Assembly: GCA_049840835.1 (NCBI GenBank)
Contig: JASGJG010000024.1
Coordinates: 1-64,000, forward strand
DNA: 64,000 nucleotides
Reading direction: 5' to 3'
DNA from: JANLTX01 sp049840835
GTDB lineage: Bacteria; Armatimonadota; Armatimonadia; Armatimonadales; Armatimonadaceae
Made by a program: the position numbers and the translations under genes. Below the pieces are notes generated by a model, which was not told where the DNA came from, searched no databases, and saw only the letters and a program-made list of their open reading frames with translations. Below are positions 1 through 8,576 of the stretch, in pieces. How positions within the stretch are numbered: the first letter of the stretch is position 1; each line of letters begins with the position of its first letter.

Positions 1-39
1 GTGTTATGCATCTGGTAGGACAGTTACGTATTGCTAAGG

Positions 40-979
40 TTAATAGGGAAACACAATAATCCAAACAACACTAGGCTTTTGTCGTTTTGCAGAGTGGCTA
101 AATTCGTTGACAGCGCGCTGAATCAGGCTGCGGCAGAGTGACTGAGTTCCTGTGTGAGTGAAGTAGTCGGTATACATATCTAAGAAAGCTGCCAGATAGT
201 CCAACTTGCCCTCGACACCGTCTACATATTGACTCAGGCGTTCTACAATCGCATTGGGAGTCAGTGAGTGACTGCTTACGAAGTCCGTGATCCAACCTGA
301 GGTAGCCCCAAATGTCTGACCCATGAAGCCCAATTTGGAAAGCGTATCGGCGCCAGGAATCATGCTCTGAATTGCCTGGAAGGTCTGATTGCCTTCCAGC
401 GCTGTGGGGGTCAGACCGTTCAGCGTGCTACTGACCTTATCTAAGAATCCATCGCCCAGAGGCAGCATGCCATCGAAGCAGACCAGCGCCGCCATGCGAA
501 TGGTTCTCTTTTTCATAGGCGTTCAATGCTGCCACAAAGTCACCGATAGAGTCTCCCGGCAGGCCATTGATGTAGCAAAACGCGGCCAGTTCCGCCACGA
601 TCTTCACGGTGAGGTCCACAGTCTGAGTGGTCTCTTCACTGGGAGTCAGCTTCGCAATGAACTTCAGAAGCGAGAACCGCTCGCCCAGCATGTGCCCAGC
701 TGCAGCCATTCCCAGCTTCTTATCTGTGGCATCTACTGCCTGGTAGATCCAGAGGCCGCGCTGATAGCCCTGTGACGTATCATTAAAGAGCGTTTCAGCA
801 CGTTCTTTAACCTGCAGGAGCAGATCGGCATCGGTCTCGCCGGTATAGGCTTGCAGCATGTTATCGAAGCCCACTACGTTTTCCCACTGGCCGGGAGCTA
901 CCCAGTCTAACGCACGCAGGGCGGAAATGGTAACACCGCTGGTGGGCAGGGCATCGGCATAGCTAATGATAGAATCCAT
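40..979 (-). pseudogene. hypothetical protein, interrupted by one frameshift
   Basis: The start at 979 is preceded by a good ribosome binding site (AGGAGAA). The first reading frame gives about 155 residues ending ...FVAALNAYEK. From the A5 run (509-513 on the plus strand reads T5) the coherent sequence continues in another frame (RTIRMAALVCFDGML...) to a stop at 40. Removing one A joins them into about 312 residues without internal stops, and the overall length is 3n+1, as one extra base predicts. I recognise no family; the protein is mostly helical-looking, with no signal peptide or membrane segment. It lies 14 bases after the lipoprotein gene upstream, so the two are probably co-transcribed. 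A sequencing error is more likely than true decay. Confidence 0.6.
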
Positions 980-993
980 GTTTTTCTCCTGTT

Positions 994-1546
994 CTACTTC
1001 AGTTCGGCAAGTCCGGAGAGGTTTGCGGAGCCGAGCGCACCCTCGGCGTTTGCGGAGCCACGTACCATGACCTGGTAGCGGTCGCCTACCAATATCCCCA
1101 CTCCCTGGCTGCCTTGCTTCACAGCAGGATAACCAGCGACGGTTTCGGTAGACGATTTATACTTGTCACGCGCAGATGGGTTACTGGCAAGGTCGGTAAT
1201 CGCCAGAGTGCCACCGCCTTTGAGGTTCGCCATAGAGAAGCCTGCCTTCTCCTGGGTGTAGGTCACGCCCTGCGGGAAGAACTTGTTCAGCGCAGAACCA
1301 TTGACTGGCTTAGCTGGGAGAGTGGTACTGCCTACAGCAGGGCTATTTGCTGCGGGGTGTGACGTGTTTCCCCCCACCCTGTCCCGCACGTGGGTCGGGC
1401 GGCATCTCTGGCATGCCTGCAGGCGCCCGCATGGCGGGCGGATTCCCTGGCGGCGCGGGTGGCGGTTCGGCTGGGCGCATGCAGCCTAAGCAGCCAGACA
1501 GAATCGGAAATAGCGCCAGTGGAAGAGCAAGCAGGAGGCGTTTCAT
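994..1546 (-). pseudogene. proline-rich lipoprotein, interrupted by one frameshift
   Basis: The N-terminus MKRLLLALPLALFPILSGC is a type II signal peptide with lipobox LSGC, so the product should be a lipoprotein anchored in the envelope. It is followed by a Pro/Gly/Met-rich linker of about 40 residues. The frame then breaks at a run of six C (1370-1375, G6 on the coding strand). With five G the protein continues into NTSHPAANSPAVGS... and ends ...LSGLAELK at 994, giving about 183 residues. The C-terminal part (about 100 residues, ...VTYTQEKAGFSMANLKGGG...) looks like a small globular domain that I cannot assign. The total length is 3n+1, consistent with one extra base. It heads a likely operon with the hypothetical gene at 40-979. 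Confidence 0.6.
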
Positions 1547-1600
1547 AGTTCGGTTTTCTCCGGAGTAAATCAGAACCCTCCCAATAGACTTCGCCGCCTC

Positions 1601-2269
1601 TTATATGTTCCTTTGCTCTGAAATAATGCGCGAAGACAGGCTATCCTTCACCACCTGAAATAGCGGTCCGAAGTCCACAGCAGCAAAGTCTGTAGTGTCG
1701 ATTTCGATAAGTTCATCCCCCTGCTCTAAAGCCAGAGGCTTATCCTCCGAATGAAGCCGCAGTAATTCTCTCCCAAATCCCCGGGGTAAACCCAGCTCAC
1801 CATTGCCTAGCTCCCGTCTCCAGGCACCATGACCGGGGTGCCTGTCCGTCTGCTCACGGACTGCGAAGCGAGACAGAATTGCAGCTTCCCGCTCAGTATC
1901 TGTCTGCCCAAGCCCCACACTGCGTAGATGTGCCTGAACAATCCGAATGGGGTAATGTTGCCGAATCTCTGAAAGGCGCGGCGAGAATAGCCGGCTATCG
2001 AAATTTGCCTCAAATACAGCATCTGTGCCGCTTTTAGCGCACTGCGTGAGCGCAACTTCCAGGCAGGCGATACTGAAACGCCCCAATTGCTGTGAGAGGC
2101 TTTTGTCTATCTCACCCAGATTCGGCAGAGCGATATCAAACATCGCTTCTTTGAATCCGTCTTTATGGAACAGAGGCAGACCGAAATGCTCGGCGAGAGC
2201 AAGAGCCAGCGTTGTCTTGCCGGAGCAAGTGGGCCCTGTAACGATCACAATAAGCGGGGGAGCGGCCAA
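1601..2269 (-). CDS. P-loop kinase-like ATPase (AAA_33 type)
   Basis: 222 residues. A Walker A motif GPTCSGKTT lies at about residues 12-20 directly after a hydrophobic beta strand (PLIVIVT). A short segment LPLFHKDGFKEAMFD follows, as in small-molecule or zeta-toxin-like P-loop kinases, where the Asp after strand 2 binds substrate. A stretch with several Arg (VREQTDRHPGHGAWRREL) could serve as the lid. The substrate cannot be deduced. The gene starts 3 bases after the stop of the acetyltransferase gene at 2273-2761, so the two are probably translationally coupled. The start at 2269 fits the P-loop position expected for the fold. Confidence 0.75.
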   Translation of the reverse strand: MAAPPLIVIVTGPTCSGKTTLALALAEHFGLPLFHKDGFKEAMFDIALPNLGEIDKSLSQQLGRFSIACLEVALTQCAKSGTDAVFEANFDSRLFSPRLSEIRQHYPIRIVQAHLRSVGLGQTDTEREAAILSRFAVREQTDRHPGHGAWRRELGNGELGLPRGFGRELLRLHSEDKPLALEQGDELIEIDTTDFAAVDFGPLFQVVKDSLSSRIISEQRNI

Positions 2270-2272
2270 CTT

Positions 2273-2761
2273 CTATACTTTCCCAACAGGAACAAAGCCT
2301 AATTTAATCGCCAGTGCCGCAGATGCCAGGTTCTCTTCTTCGCAGGAGTATTCTGGTGTGAGACCATGCTCCAGACAGTGTTCAAGGAAGGCAGCGCATA
2401 CCAGTGTTGCGAGTCCCTGCCCCTGGAATCGAGCTCGTGTCGATACTTGAATCGCAGCAATCTTCTCTTTACTCCCCTGTCCGTTCCCCATCATCGGGCA
2501 CATGCGACAGTTAGCAGCGATAAAGGGAGGGTTCTCTCCCTCCCATTCGGCAACGAAACCAAATCCCTGCTCCAGGAAATCCGGAATGCTACCCCATACC
2601 CGATCGAACCAGGGCCCTATCCCTCCCGCAATAAGAGCCGATTGTAACCGCTCGGCAATGTCGGCATCGATACGACGAATAACGAAACCATCCGGAACAC
2701 GCTCGCGCCAGTCTAATGGAGGACGTTCCGGCGAGGGGCGGTAGTCAAAAATAATTCGCAC
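2273..2761 (-). CDS. GNAT family N-acetyltransferase
   Basis: 162 residues. The C-terminal half carries the GNAT acetyl-CoA site: beta strand AAIQVSTRARFQGQGLAT, with the pyrophosphate-binding R-x-x-G-x-G/A loop at RFQGQGLA, then a helix and the closing AALAIKLGFVPVGK strand. The N-terminal half (WRERVPDGFVIRRIDADIAERL) resembles the substrate-binding part of GNAT_acetyltransf-type enzymes. The acceptor substrate is unknown. The gene sits between the resolvase-like gene (4-base gap) and the P-loop kinase (3-base gap), so all three are probably one transcript. Confidence 0.8.
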   Translation of the reverse strand: MRIIFDYRPSPERPPLDWRERVPDGFVIRRIDADIAERLQSALIAGGIGPWFDRVWGSIPDFLEQGFGFVAEWEGENPPFIAANCRMCPMMGNGQGSKEKIAAIQVSTRARFQGQGLATLVCAAFLEHCLEHGLTPEYSCEEENLASAALAIKLGFVPVGKV

Positions 2762-2765
2762 CGTG

Positions 2766-3143
2766 TTACCCCCCGTCGCTGGTGAAGCGGAACTCTTCCC
2801 AATAGACCTCGCCCGCTTCTATGAGCTCACGCAGATGCTGCTGGCGTTTGGAAAGCCGTGCCCTATTTGTTTTGAACTCCACAAATACAATTCTATCTTC
2901 TTCGAATTGAACGCCATCTATTGGTGATCCAAGGAAGCGAAACTGTTGTGGATCATAGGGATAGGCTTCCATGAGAGGAAACCATTGTTCCGTGATCTGC
3001 CCATAGGTGGTAGAGAGCGAACGATTTTGAAAATCCAGCGAATCCAGCCTGTTTGCAAGCGAACGGCAGCGCCAGAGAGCCGCCATTAGCATTAAAAACA
3101 GTATTACCACAAGCGCAGCGAGTGCAAGAATTAGATTGTTCAT
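2766..3143 (-). CDS. membrane-anchored Holliday-junction-resolvase-related endonuclease domain
   Basis: 125 residues. The first 23 residues are a clear hydrophobic membrane segment (NNLILALAALVVILFLMLM). The C-terminal half matches the pattern of the Holliday junction resolvase-related family (Endonuc_Holl): FLGSPIDGVQFEED, then IVFVEFKT with the E-x-K metal-binding pair, then LSKRQQHLRELIEAG and WEEFRF. The fold suggests a nuclease, but many family members are uncharacterised and the membrane anchor argues against ordinary recombination. It is the first gene of a three-gene minus-strand cluster and is divergent from the small gene at 3212. Confidence 0.7.
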   Translation of the reverse strand: MNNLILALAALVVILFLMLMAALWRCRSLANRLDSLDFQNRSLSTTYGQITEQWFPLMEAYPYDPQQFRFLGSPIDGVQFEEDRIVFVEFKTNRARLSKRQQHLRELIEAGEVYWEEFRFTSDGG

Positions 3144-3211
3144 TTGTATTAATGCTTCTAAAGTTCTATTGTAGGTGGATTTCTTATGGAAATCGGGGTA
3201 ATATCGGTTCT

Positions 3212-3577
3212 ATGGCACGTAAAGCAACCACTGCGGCACCCGCCGCCACCGGGGACAAACCCGTTGTTCGTCGTCGCCGCCGCACGGTTAACCATGCGGC
3301 GCAGACGCCTGCGCTCATCAATGCATTGATGAAGGGTGCAGGCCGCCCCATTACCCCTGCCGAGGCTGTTACTCTCGTAAACTGGGCACGTGGTGTGCAT
3401 GAAGAGCGTATCGCGCTCACCAAACTGAAGCCGCGTTCACGCACCATGAAGCCGGAAGCGCTCGCTGCTCGCCGCGCAGAGCATGAAGTTAACCAGGCGC
3501 TTCTTGATGGCGTTATCTCCGGCACTCTCGCCGTCGGTATCGCAGAAGATGGCTCTCTCACCTTCCAGGCAGCATAG
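3212..3577 (+). CDS. small basic hypothetical protein
   Basis: 121 residues from the ATG at 3212 (MARKATTAAP...). A longer in-frame reading starting inside the divergent gene is unlikely because this ATG sits just after the intergenic gap. The N-terminus is rich in Ala/Lys/Arg (VVRRRRRTVN), the kind of tail seen in nucleic-acid-binding proteins. A helical body follows (ALINALMKGAGRPITPAEAVTLVNWARGVHEERIAL) and the end is LAVGIAEDGSLTFQAA. I do not recognise a family. It is followed by a strong terminator hairpin at 3608-3635, so it is probably expressed as a single gene. Confidence 0.65.
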   Translation: MARKATTAAPAATGDKPVVRRRRRTVNHAAQTPALINALMKGAGRPITPAEAVTLVNWARGVHEERIALTKLKPRSRTMKPEALAARRAEHEVNQALLDGVISGTLAVGIAEDGSLTFQAA

Positions 3578-3607
3578 TTACTGCCTTATAGTGGTAGGAA
3601 ACAATCA

Positions 3608-3635
3608 AATCGCCGGGGCTTATGCCCCGGCGATT
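3608..3635. terminator. bidirectional terminator hairpin between convergent genes
   Basis: AATCGCCGGGGC pairs perfectly with GCCCCGGCGATT around a TTAT loop (12 bp stem). CGTTTC follows on the plus strand. It lies between the small gene (3212-3577) and the 3' end of cysS, whose last codons are inside the stem, and probably serves both. Confidence 0.7.
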
Positions 3636-5041
3636 CGTTTCACTTTAGCCCCTTCTGGGGTATCGGCTATCTCCCAGCCCTGGGAGGCAAGCTCGGTCCG
3701 AATCGCGTCTGCCCGTGCAAAGTCGCGACTCTTACGCGCTTCCTGTCGATCTTCTAGCAGTTTCAGGATGCTCTCGGGTACCTCTACCGCCTCTTCTTCT
3801 TTCAGAACGGCATTTTTTTCGAAGTCTAACCCCAAAACGGCATCGAACTCGCGCCAGAGCTTCGGAGAGCCAAACCGGTGTAGCGCACCTACCGCGCGCG
3901 GCACGTTCAGATCATCGGTCAGGTATTCCAGCACCTCGGCACGAGCTTCGGCATAGGCAGTACCATCCGCGAGCGGCTCCTCATCTACACGGGCAACGCG
4001 CTCGTACAGACGCTTCAGGCTGGCCGCCGCAGTATCCAGTGATGGCGCGTGCCCCTTATTGCTCCCATCCGCTTCCCATTCCCAGGCCAGCTCCAGCTCC
4101 GATCGGTAATGCGCCTGAAGGCACAAATATCGGTAGGCAATGGGGTCGTATCCGGAATCGATCAGCGCCTGCACGCTGAGGAAGTTTCCTGACGATTTGC
4201 TCATCTTGGCATGTGCGCCCATGGTCAGAAACGCGGTATGCATCCAGTAGTTCGCGAAGACCTTGCCCGTGGCGCACTCACTCTGCGCGATTTCATTGGT
4301 GTGATGCACCGGGATATGGTCGTTGCCGCCGCAGTGGATATCGAAGGTCTCCCCTAAGTAGGCGATGCTCATAGCGGAGCACTCGATATGCCAGCCGGGA
4401 TACCCCACTCCCCACGGCGATTCCCACTTCATCACATGGTTGGGCTTATTGGAAAACCAGAGAATGAAGTCCGCGTTGTTACGCTTATTGGGGTCTACAT
4501 TCACATCCTCGCGCATCGTCTTTTGCTCATCCAACCGGGTGCGGGCGAGCTTACCATAGTCCGGCACTTTCGAGGTATCGAAGTACAACCCCTCAGATGT
4601 CTGGTAGGTAAAGCCCTTAGCTTCCAGGCGCTGGTTGAGATCAATCATCTGCTGCACATGCTCAGTGGCGCGCGGCAGAATATCCGGGCGATGAATCCCC
4701 AGTCGGTCCATGTCTAAGAGAAAATGTTCTTCGTACTTGCGGGCAATGGTGTACGGGTCGGATTTCTCACGCTGGACAGCATCTTCGAACTTATCGCGCC
4801 CCTCATCACCATCCGAGGTCTGGTGGCCTACATCTGTGATGTTCATGACCCAATTGACCTCAAACCCGGCGAATCGGAACATACGCACAAGCAGATCCTC
4901 GAACAGGAATGTGCGTAGGTTACCGATATGGGCGAAGTTGTAGACAGTGGGTCCGCAGGTGTAGATGCCGACTTTACCGGGAGTGATGGGCGTGAAGAGT
5001 TCTTTGGAGCGACTGAACGTGTTGTAGAGCGTTATGGGCAT
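3620..5041 (-). CDS. cysS: cysteinyl-tRNA synthetase
   Basis: 473 residues from the ATG at 5041 (MPITLYNTFSRSKELF), the usual class I CysRS length. It charges tRNA-Cys with cysteine in the cytosol. The HIGH-type motif is in YTCGPTVYNFAHIGN, whose Cys is also a zinc ligand. WHIECSAMS and GGNDHIPVHH supply the other zinc ligands, and AKMSKSSGNF is the KMSKS loop. The anticodon-binding C-terminus ends ...GAKVKRIAGA. The reading frame is open for 25 codons upstream of 5041, but the family N-terminus begins at MPIT. Upstream lies a roughly 130-base leader with a terminator-like hairpin (see 5061-5089), so the gene may be controlled by attenuation. Confidence 0.95.
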   Translation of the reverse strand: MPITLYNTFSRSKELFTPITPGKVGIYTCGPTVYNFAHIGNLRTFLFEDLLVRMFRFAGFEVNWVMNITDVGHQTSDGDEGRDKFEDAVQREKSDPYTIARKYEEHFLLDMDRLGIHRPDILPRATEHVQQMIDLNQRLEAKGFTYQTSEGLYFDTSKVPDYGKLARTRLDEQKTMREDVNVDPNKRNNADFILWFSNKPNHVMKWESPWGVGYPGWHIECSAMSIAYLGETFDIHCGGNDHIPVHHTNEIAQSECATGKVFANYWMHTAFLTMGAHAKMSKSSGNFLSVQALIDSGYDPIAYRYLCLQAHYRSELELAWEWEADGSNKGHAPSLDTAAASLKRLYERVARVDEEPLADGTAYAEARAEVLEYLTDDLNVPRAVGALHRFGSPKLWREFDAVLGLDFEKNAVLKEEEAVEVPESILKLLEDRQEARKSRDFARADAIRTELASQGWEIADTPEGAKVKRIAGA

Positions 5042-5060
5042 GATGATTCCGCATAATAAA

Positions 5061-5089
5061 AAAGACCCGGCGCAGGAGTCCGGGGCTTT
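5061..5089 (-). promoter_or_regulatory. putative transcription attenuator in cysS leader
   Basis: On the minus strand the stem CCCGG/CCGGG is extended by an AAAG/CTTT pair with one mismatch around a 9-base loop. It is followed immediately by a T6 tract and TATTATG, ending about 20 bases before the cysS start codon. A TACAAT -10-like box at 5180-5185 would give a leader of about 130 bases. The 25 codons before the cysS ATG are open in frame and contain three TGC (Cys) codons. I do not find the conserved T-box antiterminator sequence, so the mechanism is open. Confidence 0.45.
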
Positions 5090-5206
5090 ACCGAAGGAGC
5101 ATAGCAGGCGACGCAACAGGGAGTCACCGGACGAGGTGGCTTCAGGCGCGACAACAGCTCCGCAGGTTCATTTCTCTATATTGTATCGCACGGCTATTTT
5201 TCGGTG

Positions 5207-6043
5207 CTAATCCTTCCCAATTGCGCGGCGATAGAAGAGAATCTGCTGCGCCCAGCCTGCTTTCTCACCAAATCGGGCGTGAAAGGCATCTACCACGCTC
5301 TGATAGTTCGCCGGAGTGAGTGACTTGCCTTTTAGCTCTGGCGTATAGAGTGCGCAGGAAATCTGCCAGATATGGGTGTCCACGGGCACGGCACTATCTG
5401 CATCCAGTGAAAAGAGCGCAATACAATCGGCAATCTTGCGCCCAATACCATTGTGAGCCGTTAGTACGGTCTGAATCTCCTCTAACGGCTTGCCGCGCAG
5501 AGTAGTCAGAGTATCCTCCGGCTGGGCTCCAAGGGCTTTTGCGGCAGCCTCTACTCGTGGAGCGCGGAAGCCAAGGCCACGGGCACGCAATGTAGCTTCG
5601 GAGAGCTGTGCAATAGTGGTGGCGGGTGGAAACGGACCTCCTGGTGGAGCGAAAGCAGCAATCATCTGCCCAATGCGGGGGATATTGGCATTGGCAGCGC
5701 AGAGAAACGAGAAGAAACACCCATGCGGATCCTGGCGTAGTATTCGCACGCCGCTCTGCAGCGCCCAAGCTTCGGCGAAAGCAGGGTCAACTTTCACCCA
5801 GGTTTCGGCGTGAGCTGCTAGGTCTATGTCGTCCAGCCGCAGAAAGTCACGCACGACTGCTTCGGAGAGGCCTTCCCAATAGAGAGTGAGGTCGTTTTGT
5901 TGAAGCCGCAGGAACTTAGAGCCGTGCCAGCCGCTCCAGATGCCTTCGGAATCTTGATTCCAGCGGAATATTTGCCCGCTGGCAAGAGTGGCGTCTAAAT
6001 CAAGTTCGCTGGAGTGGGAGAGGGTCAGAGTGCCGGAGGCCAT
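5207..6043 (-). CDS. ogg: 8-oxoguanine DNA glycosylase / AP lyase, OGG1 type
   Basis: 278 residues. It removes 8-oxoguanine from DNA and cleaves the abasic site. The N-terminal domain (LDLDATLASGQIFRWNQ) matches the OGG N-terminal fold. The helix-hairpin-helix is LTAHNGIGRKIADCIALFS, with the catalytic Lys in GRKIADC, and the catalytic Asp is in VPVDTHIWQI. The length is typical of bacterial OGG1-like enzymes. The ATG at 6043 lies only 7 bases after a TACACT box (6051-6056) and has no ribosome binding site, so the mRNA may be leaderless. It is followed by the cysS leader region on the same strand. Confidence 0.88.
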   Translation of the reverse strand: MASGTLTLSHSSELDLDATLASGQIFRWNQDSEGIWSGWHGSKFLRLQQNDLTLYWEGLSEAVVRDFLRLDDIDLAAHAETWVKVDPAFAEAWALQSGVRILRQDPHGCFFSFLCAANANIPRIGQMIAAFAPPGGPFPPATTIAQLSEATLRARGLGFRAPRVEAAAKALGAQPEDTLTTLRGKPLEEIQTVLTAHNGIGRKIADCIALFSLDADSAVPVDTHIWQISCALYTPELKGKSLTPANYQSVVDAFHARFGEKAGWAQQILFYRRAIGKD

Positions 6044-6256
6044 ATATTCTAGTGTACCCCCGTAGGATTGTCGGTTGCTCTGAGGCAGTTGTAAAGGGCT
6101 TGCACCGTAAAAATAATGGAGATTTAATCCTCAGACTCTTGTACCTGCTGGGATTACCAGGGTAAAATCCTCGCGTCTTAGCAGAGTGTCTCACCGGAGT
6201 GGCGACTTTGCATGGCACATGGTCGTAGGCAGGACACAGGGAGAAAAATAACAATC

Positions 6257-7381
6257 ATGGTCATCGGTCGAGGCACATCGCGCTTTGCGTTTCTAGCGGC
6301 CATCAGCCTGGCTGCGCTTTCTGCAGCTCTTGGCGCCCCTATTACCTCCGGTAACTTTGTACTTAGCCGCGTGTCCAGCTCTGCGGCATTGAATGGCAAT
6401 GCCACTGCCGTTTTCTTAGATGAGTACACTCCTGGGGGCACCCTGGTTCAGAGTATAGCTGTTCCTACCGCTGCGGTTGGCGCCAATTTCGCCCTGACCA
6501 TGTCTGGCTCCGCAACCTCAGAAGGTGGATTGACCATCTCTCCCGATGGGCGCTACATTACGTTCGGGGGCTACAACGCAGCAGTTGGGACGGCAGGTAT
6601 TGCCACCACAACCACGGCAAATTTTAGCCGAGTTGTGGGCCGTCTCGACTTGTCCACAGGCTTAGTCGATACAACCACCGCTTTCACAGACGCTTTCAGC
6701 GGAGGCAATATTCGCTCTGCGGTTACCGATGGTACAAATGTCTGGGCTGTGGGTAGCAATACCGGCGTACGTGCCACCACTTTTGGTACTGCAGGAACAT
6801 CGACCTCTATCTCGACCACGCTTACCAATATGCGCCGTATCGAGATATTTAACGGTCAGCTTTATGTATCTTCGGCATCCGGCCTTTTCCAGGGCGTTAG
6901 CGCTGTAGGCACGGGAACTCCCACTACGACCGGACAGACGACAACCTTACTCTCTGGCTTCCCAACAGCCTCAGGTCCTAGCCCCTACGATTTCTGGTTT
7001 GCGGACGCAAATACGGTCTACGTAGCGGATGACCGAACCAGCGCCTTAGGTGGTATCCAGAAATGGACCCAGAGCGGTGGTACCTGGAGCCTGGCTTACA
7101 CCATGAACACGGGCCTTACGTCTAACGCATTACGTGGACTGACAGGAACTGTTACAGGCGGCATCGCCAGTCTCTATGCAACCTCGGGGGATAATAAATT
7201 CGTCACGGTCGCGGATAATGGGGCAACGTCGGCCTTCTTAACTCTGGTCACAGGAGCCAGTAACAATGCCTTCCGTGGTGTTGAGTTTGCCATCGGCGCC
7301 GCGATTCCCGAGCCCGGCACTTTCGCTCTACTCGGTCTGGCAGCTCTGCCCGGTGTAGCACTGCTTCGCCGCCGCAAGTAG
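6257..7381 (+). CDS. secreted PEP-CTERM-anchored protein
   Basis: 374 residues from the ATG at 6257 (MVIGRGTSRFAFLAAISLAA), which gives a normal Sec signal peptide ending near ALGAPI; a longer in-frame reading from 6212 would spoil the signal. The body is rich in Thr/Ser/Gly/Ala beta strands and resembles a beta-propeller-like or adhesin-like extracellular protein (repeated short segments such as LSTGLVDTTTAFTD and TDGTNVWAVGSNTG). The C-terminus IPEPGTFALLGLAALPGV is a PEP-CTERM signal followed by RRRK, the tag processed by exosortase in bacteria with extracellular polysaccharide. The exact role is unknown. A strong terminator follows at 7403. Confidence 0.85.
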   Translation: MVIGRGTSRFAFLAAISLAALSAALGAPITSGNFVLSRVSSSAALNGNATAVFLDEYTPGGTLVQSIAVPTAAVGANFALTMSGSATSEGGLTISPDGRYITFGGYNAAVGTAGIATTTTANFSRVVGRLDLSTGLVDTTTAFTDAFSGGNIRSAVTDGTNVWAVGSNTGVRATTFGTAGTSTSISTTLTNMRRIEIFNGQLYVSSASGLFQGVSAVGTGTPTTTGQTTTLLSGFPTASGPSPYDFWFADANTVYVADDRTSALGGIQKWTQSGGTWSLAYTMNTGLTSNALRGLTGTVTGGIASLYATSGDNKFVTVADNGATSAFLTLVTGASNNAFRGVEFAIGAAIPEPGTFALLGLAALPGVALLRRRK

Positions 7382-7402
7382 GATTTTTACTCTCTCATAG
7401 TG

Positions 7403-7438
7403 AACGGGGTTGGCATGAGTGCCGACCCCGTTTTGTTT
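7403..7438 (+). terminator. intrinsic terminator whose loop holds the next gene's start codon
   Basis: AACGGGGTTGGC (7403-7414) pairs with GCCGACCCCGTT (7421-7432), a 12 bp stem with one G-T pair, followed by TTGTTT. The 6-base loop ATGAGT contains the ATG at 7415 that begins the dioxygenase reading frame. Confidence 0.75.
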
Positions 7439-8170
7439 CGCCCTCTCACTCCCAGTGAGCTTGCCGCCTACCATGGCGAGGGGTACGTGCTGCTAAAGGG
7501 CCTTCTCTCCCCAGAAACGACACAGGCAATCTACGCCGATGTGATGCACATTATGGACACCATCGGATTAGGCACCACGGCGCTAAAGCAAACCAGTGAG
7601 TATCTGGCGGAGACTGCCCTGGATAGCTTTGTCAACTCTGAAGGGCTACGGCAATTTGCGGGCGCTCTTATGAACGGCGAGGCTCAGCTTTACCTGCCCT
7701 TTACGGCAGTAAAGTCCCCGTCTGGCGGAGGCGCCTTCCACTACCACCAGGATAATCAGTACACCAAGTTCAACGGGCCTGGCATCAATCTATGGGCGGC
7801 ACTGGTACCTATGTCGGAGGAGAATGGCTGCCTGTATTTCGTGCCGCACAGCCACTACCTGGGAACGCTGCCCAGCGTGAAAGATGCGGCAGGCAAGGTG
7901 CATGACTCCGGTATCGAGCCACTCCACGCGGTACCACTCCCCATGAAACCGGGTGATGTCGTGGCGTTTTCCCGCCTCACCGTACATGGCTCTGGACGAA
8001 ACACGAGCACTACCCCACGCACCGCCTATGCCGTGCAGTACGCCCGCGCGGACATCTCCTATACCCGTGATCATGGCACTACCTGGCAGAGCGTCGCTGA
8101 AAACGGTCCCGGCTGGCGTACCAGCCCTGTAGAAGCCCTCACCGTACCCGAATCTCGGGACGGGCACTAA
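7415..8170 (+). CDS. phytanoyl-CoA dioxygenase (PhyH) family protein
   Basis: 251 residues from the ATG at 7415; GTG at 7400 and TTG near 7433 are alternatives. It is an Fe(II)/2-oxoglutarate-dependent oxygenase of the PhyH family: YHGEGYVLLKGLLSPE near the N-terminus, the HxD pair of the iron site in FHYHQDNQY, LWAALVPMSEENGCLYFVPHSH, and the distal His in LTVHGSGRN with Arg downstream for 2-oxoglutarate. The length is typical. The substrate cannot be told from sequence. The start lies within the loop of the preceding terminator and lacks a clear ribosome binding site, so expression may depend on read-through from the PEP-CTERM gene or a start further in. Confidence 0.85.
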   Translation: MSADPVLFRPLTPSELAAYHGEGYVLLKGLLSPETTQAIYADVMHIMDTIGLGTTALKQTSEYLAETALDSFVNSEGLRQFAGALMNGEAQLYLPFTAVKSPSGGGAFHYHQDNQYTKFNGPGINLWAALVPMSEENGCLYFVPHSHYLGTLPSVKDAAGKVHDSGIEPLHAVPLPMKPGDVVAFSRLTVHGSGRNTSTTPRTAYAVQYARADISYTRDHGTTWQSVAENGPGWRTSPVEALTVPESRDGH

Positions 8171-8189
8171 TCAATTCGATATTTATTTA

Positions 8190-8210
8190 CGAGTGACTGG
8201 AAGTCACTCG
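8190..8210. terminator. hairpin between convergent genes
   Basis: CGAGTGACT and AGTCACTCG form a perfect 9 bp stem with a GGA loop, between the PhyH gene and the convergent small gene. An A/T-rich stretch, not a clean T run, follows on the minus strand, so it may be a weak terminator or an RNA-stabilising hairpin. Confidence 0.45.
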
Positions 8211-8228
8211 AGCTCCCGCATTTGTGGG

Positions 8229-8489
8229 CTAAACTTCCGATGACGGCTGGGGATTCAGATTGAGCGAAACAGGCGGCAGCATATTCTGCCCCACATAGTG
8301 TAGCCAGCGCTCCACCTTCTCAATTCCCTCCCATTCCGTTTCCGCCTGTACCTGAAGCAGTAGTAATTCGGGCGAGCGCACCTGACAAGAGATACCCGCT
8401 GGCGGTCGTGCGCTCTGAATAGTACGCGCCCAATCGTGATCGCGCCCGGTTGGCACGCCGATTACCATTGCAAATTCCTGATAGTCCAT
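8229..8489 (-). CDS. small hypothetical protein
   Basis: 86 residues from the ATG at 8489 (MDYQEFAMVIGVPTGRDHDW), chosen because an AAGGAGAG ribosome binding site precedes it and because the longer in-frame reading would run into repeat element A1. The sequence has a mixed alpha/beta pattern (AGISCQVRSPELLLLQVQAETEWEGIEKVERWL) with no signal peptide. I do not recognise a family. It stands alone between the convergent PhyH gene and the repeat upstream of the ABC-F gene. Confidence 0.6.
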   Translation of the reverse strand: MDYQEFAMVIGVPTGRDHDWARTIQSARPPAGISCQVRSPELLLLQVQAETEWEGIEKVERWLHYVGQNMLPPVSLNLNPQPSSEV

Positions 8490-8576
8490 GATTATCTGAA
8501 TACTCTCCTTGAGGAACGCCTCGTTGTTTTGGCGCAGTGTAACCCATTTGCAGGCATTTGAGCCAGCCACAGCACA

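Noticed and set aside
5042..5185. T-box riboswitch upstream of cysS
   Set aside because: The conserved AGGGTGGNACCGCG-type antiterminator sequence is absent; only a terminator-like hairpin and Cys codons are seen.
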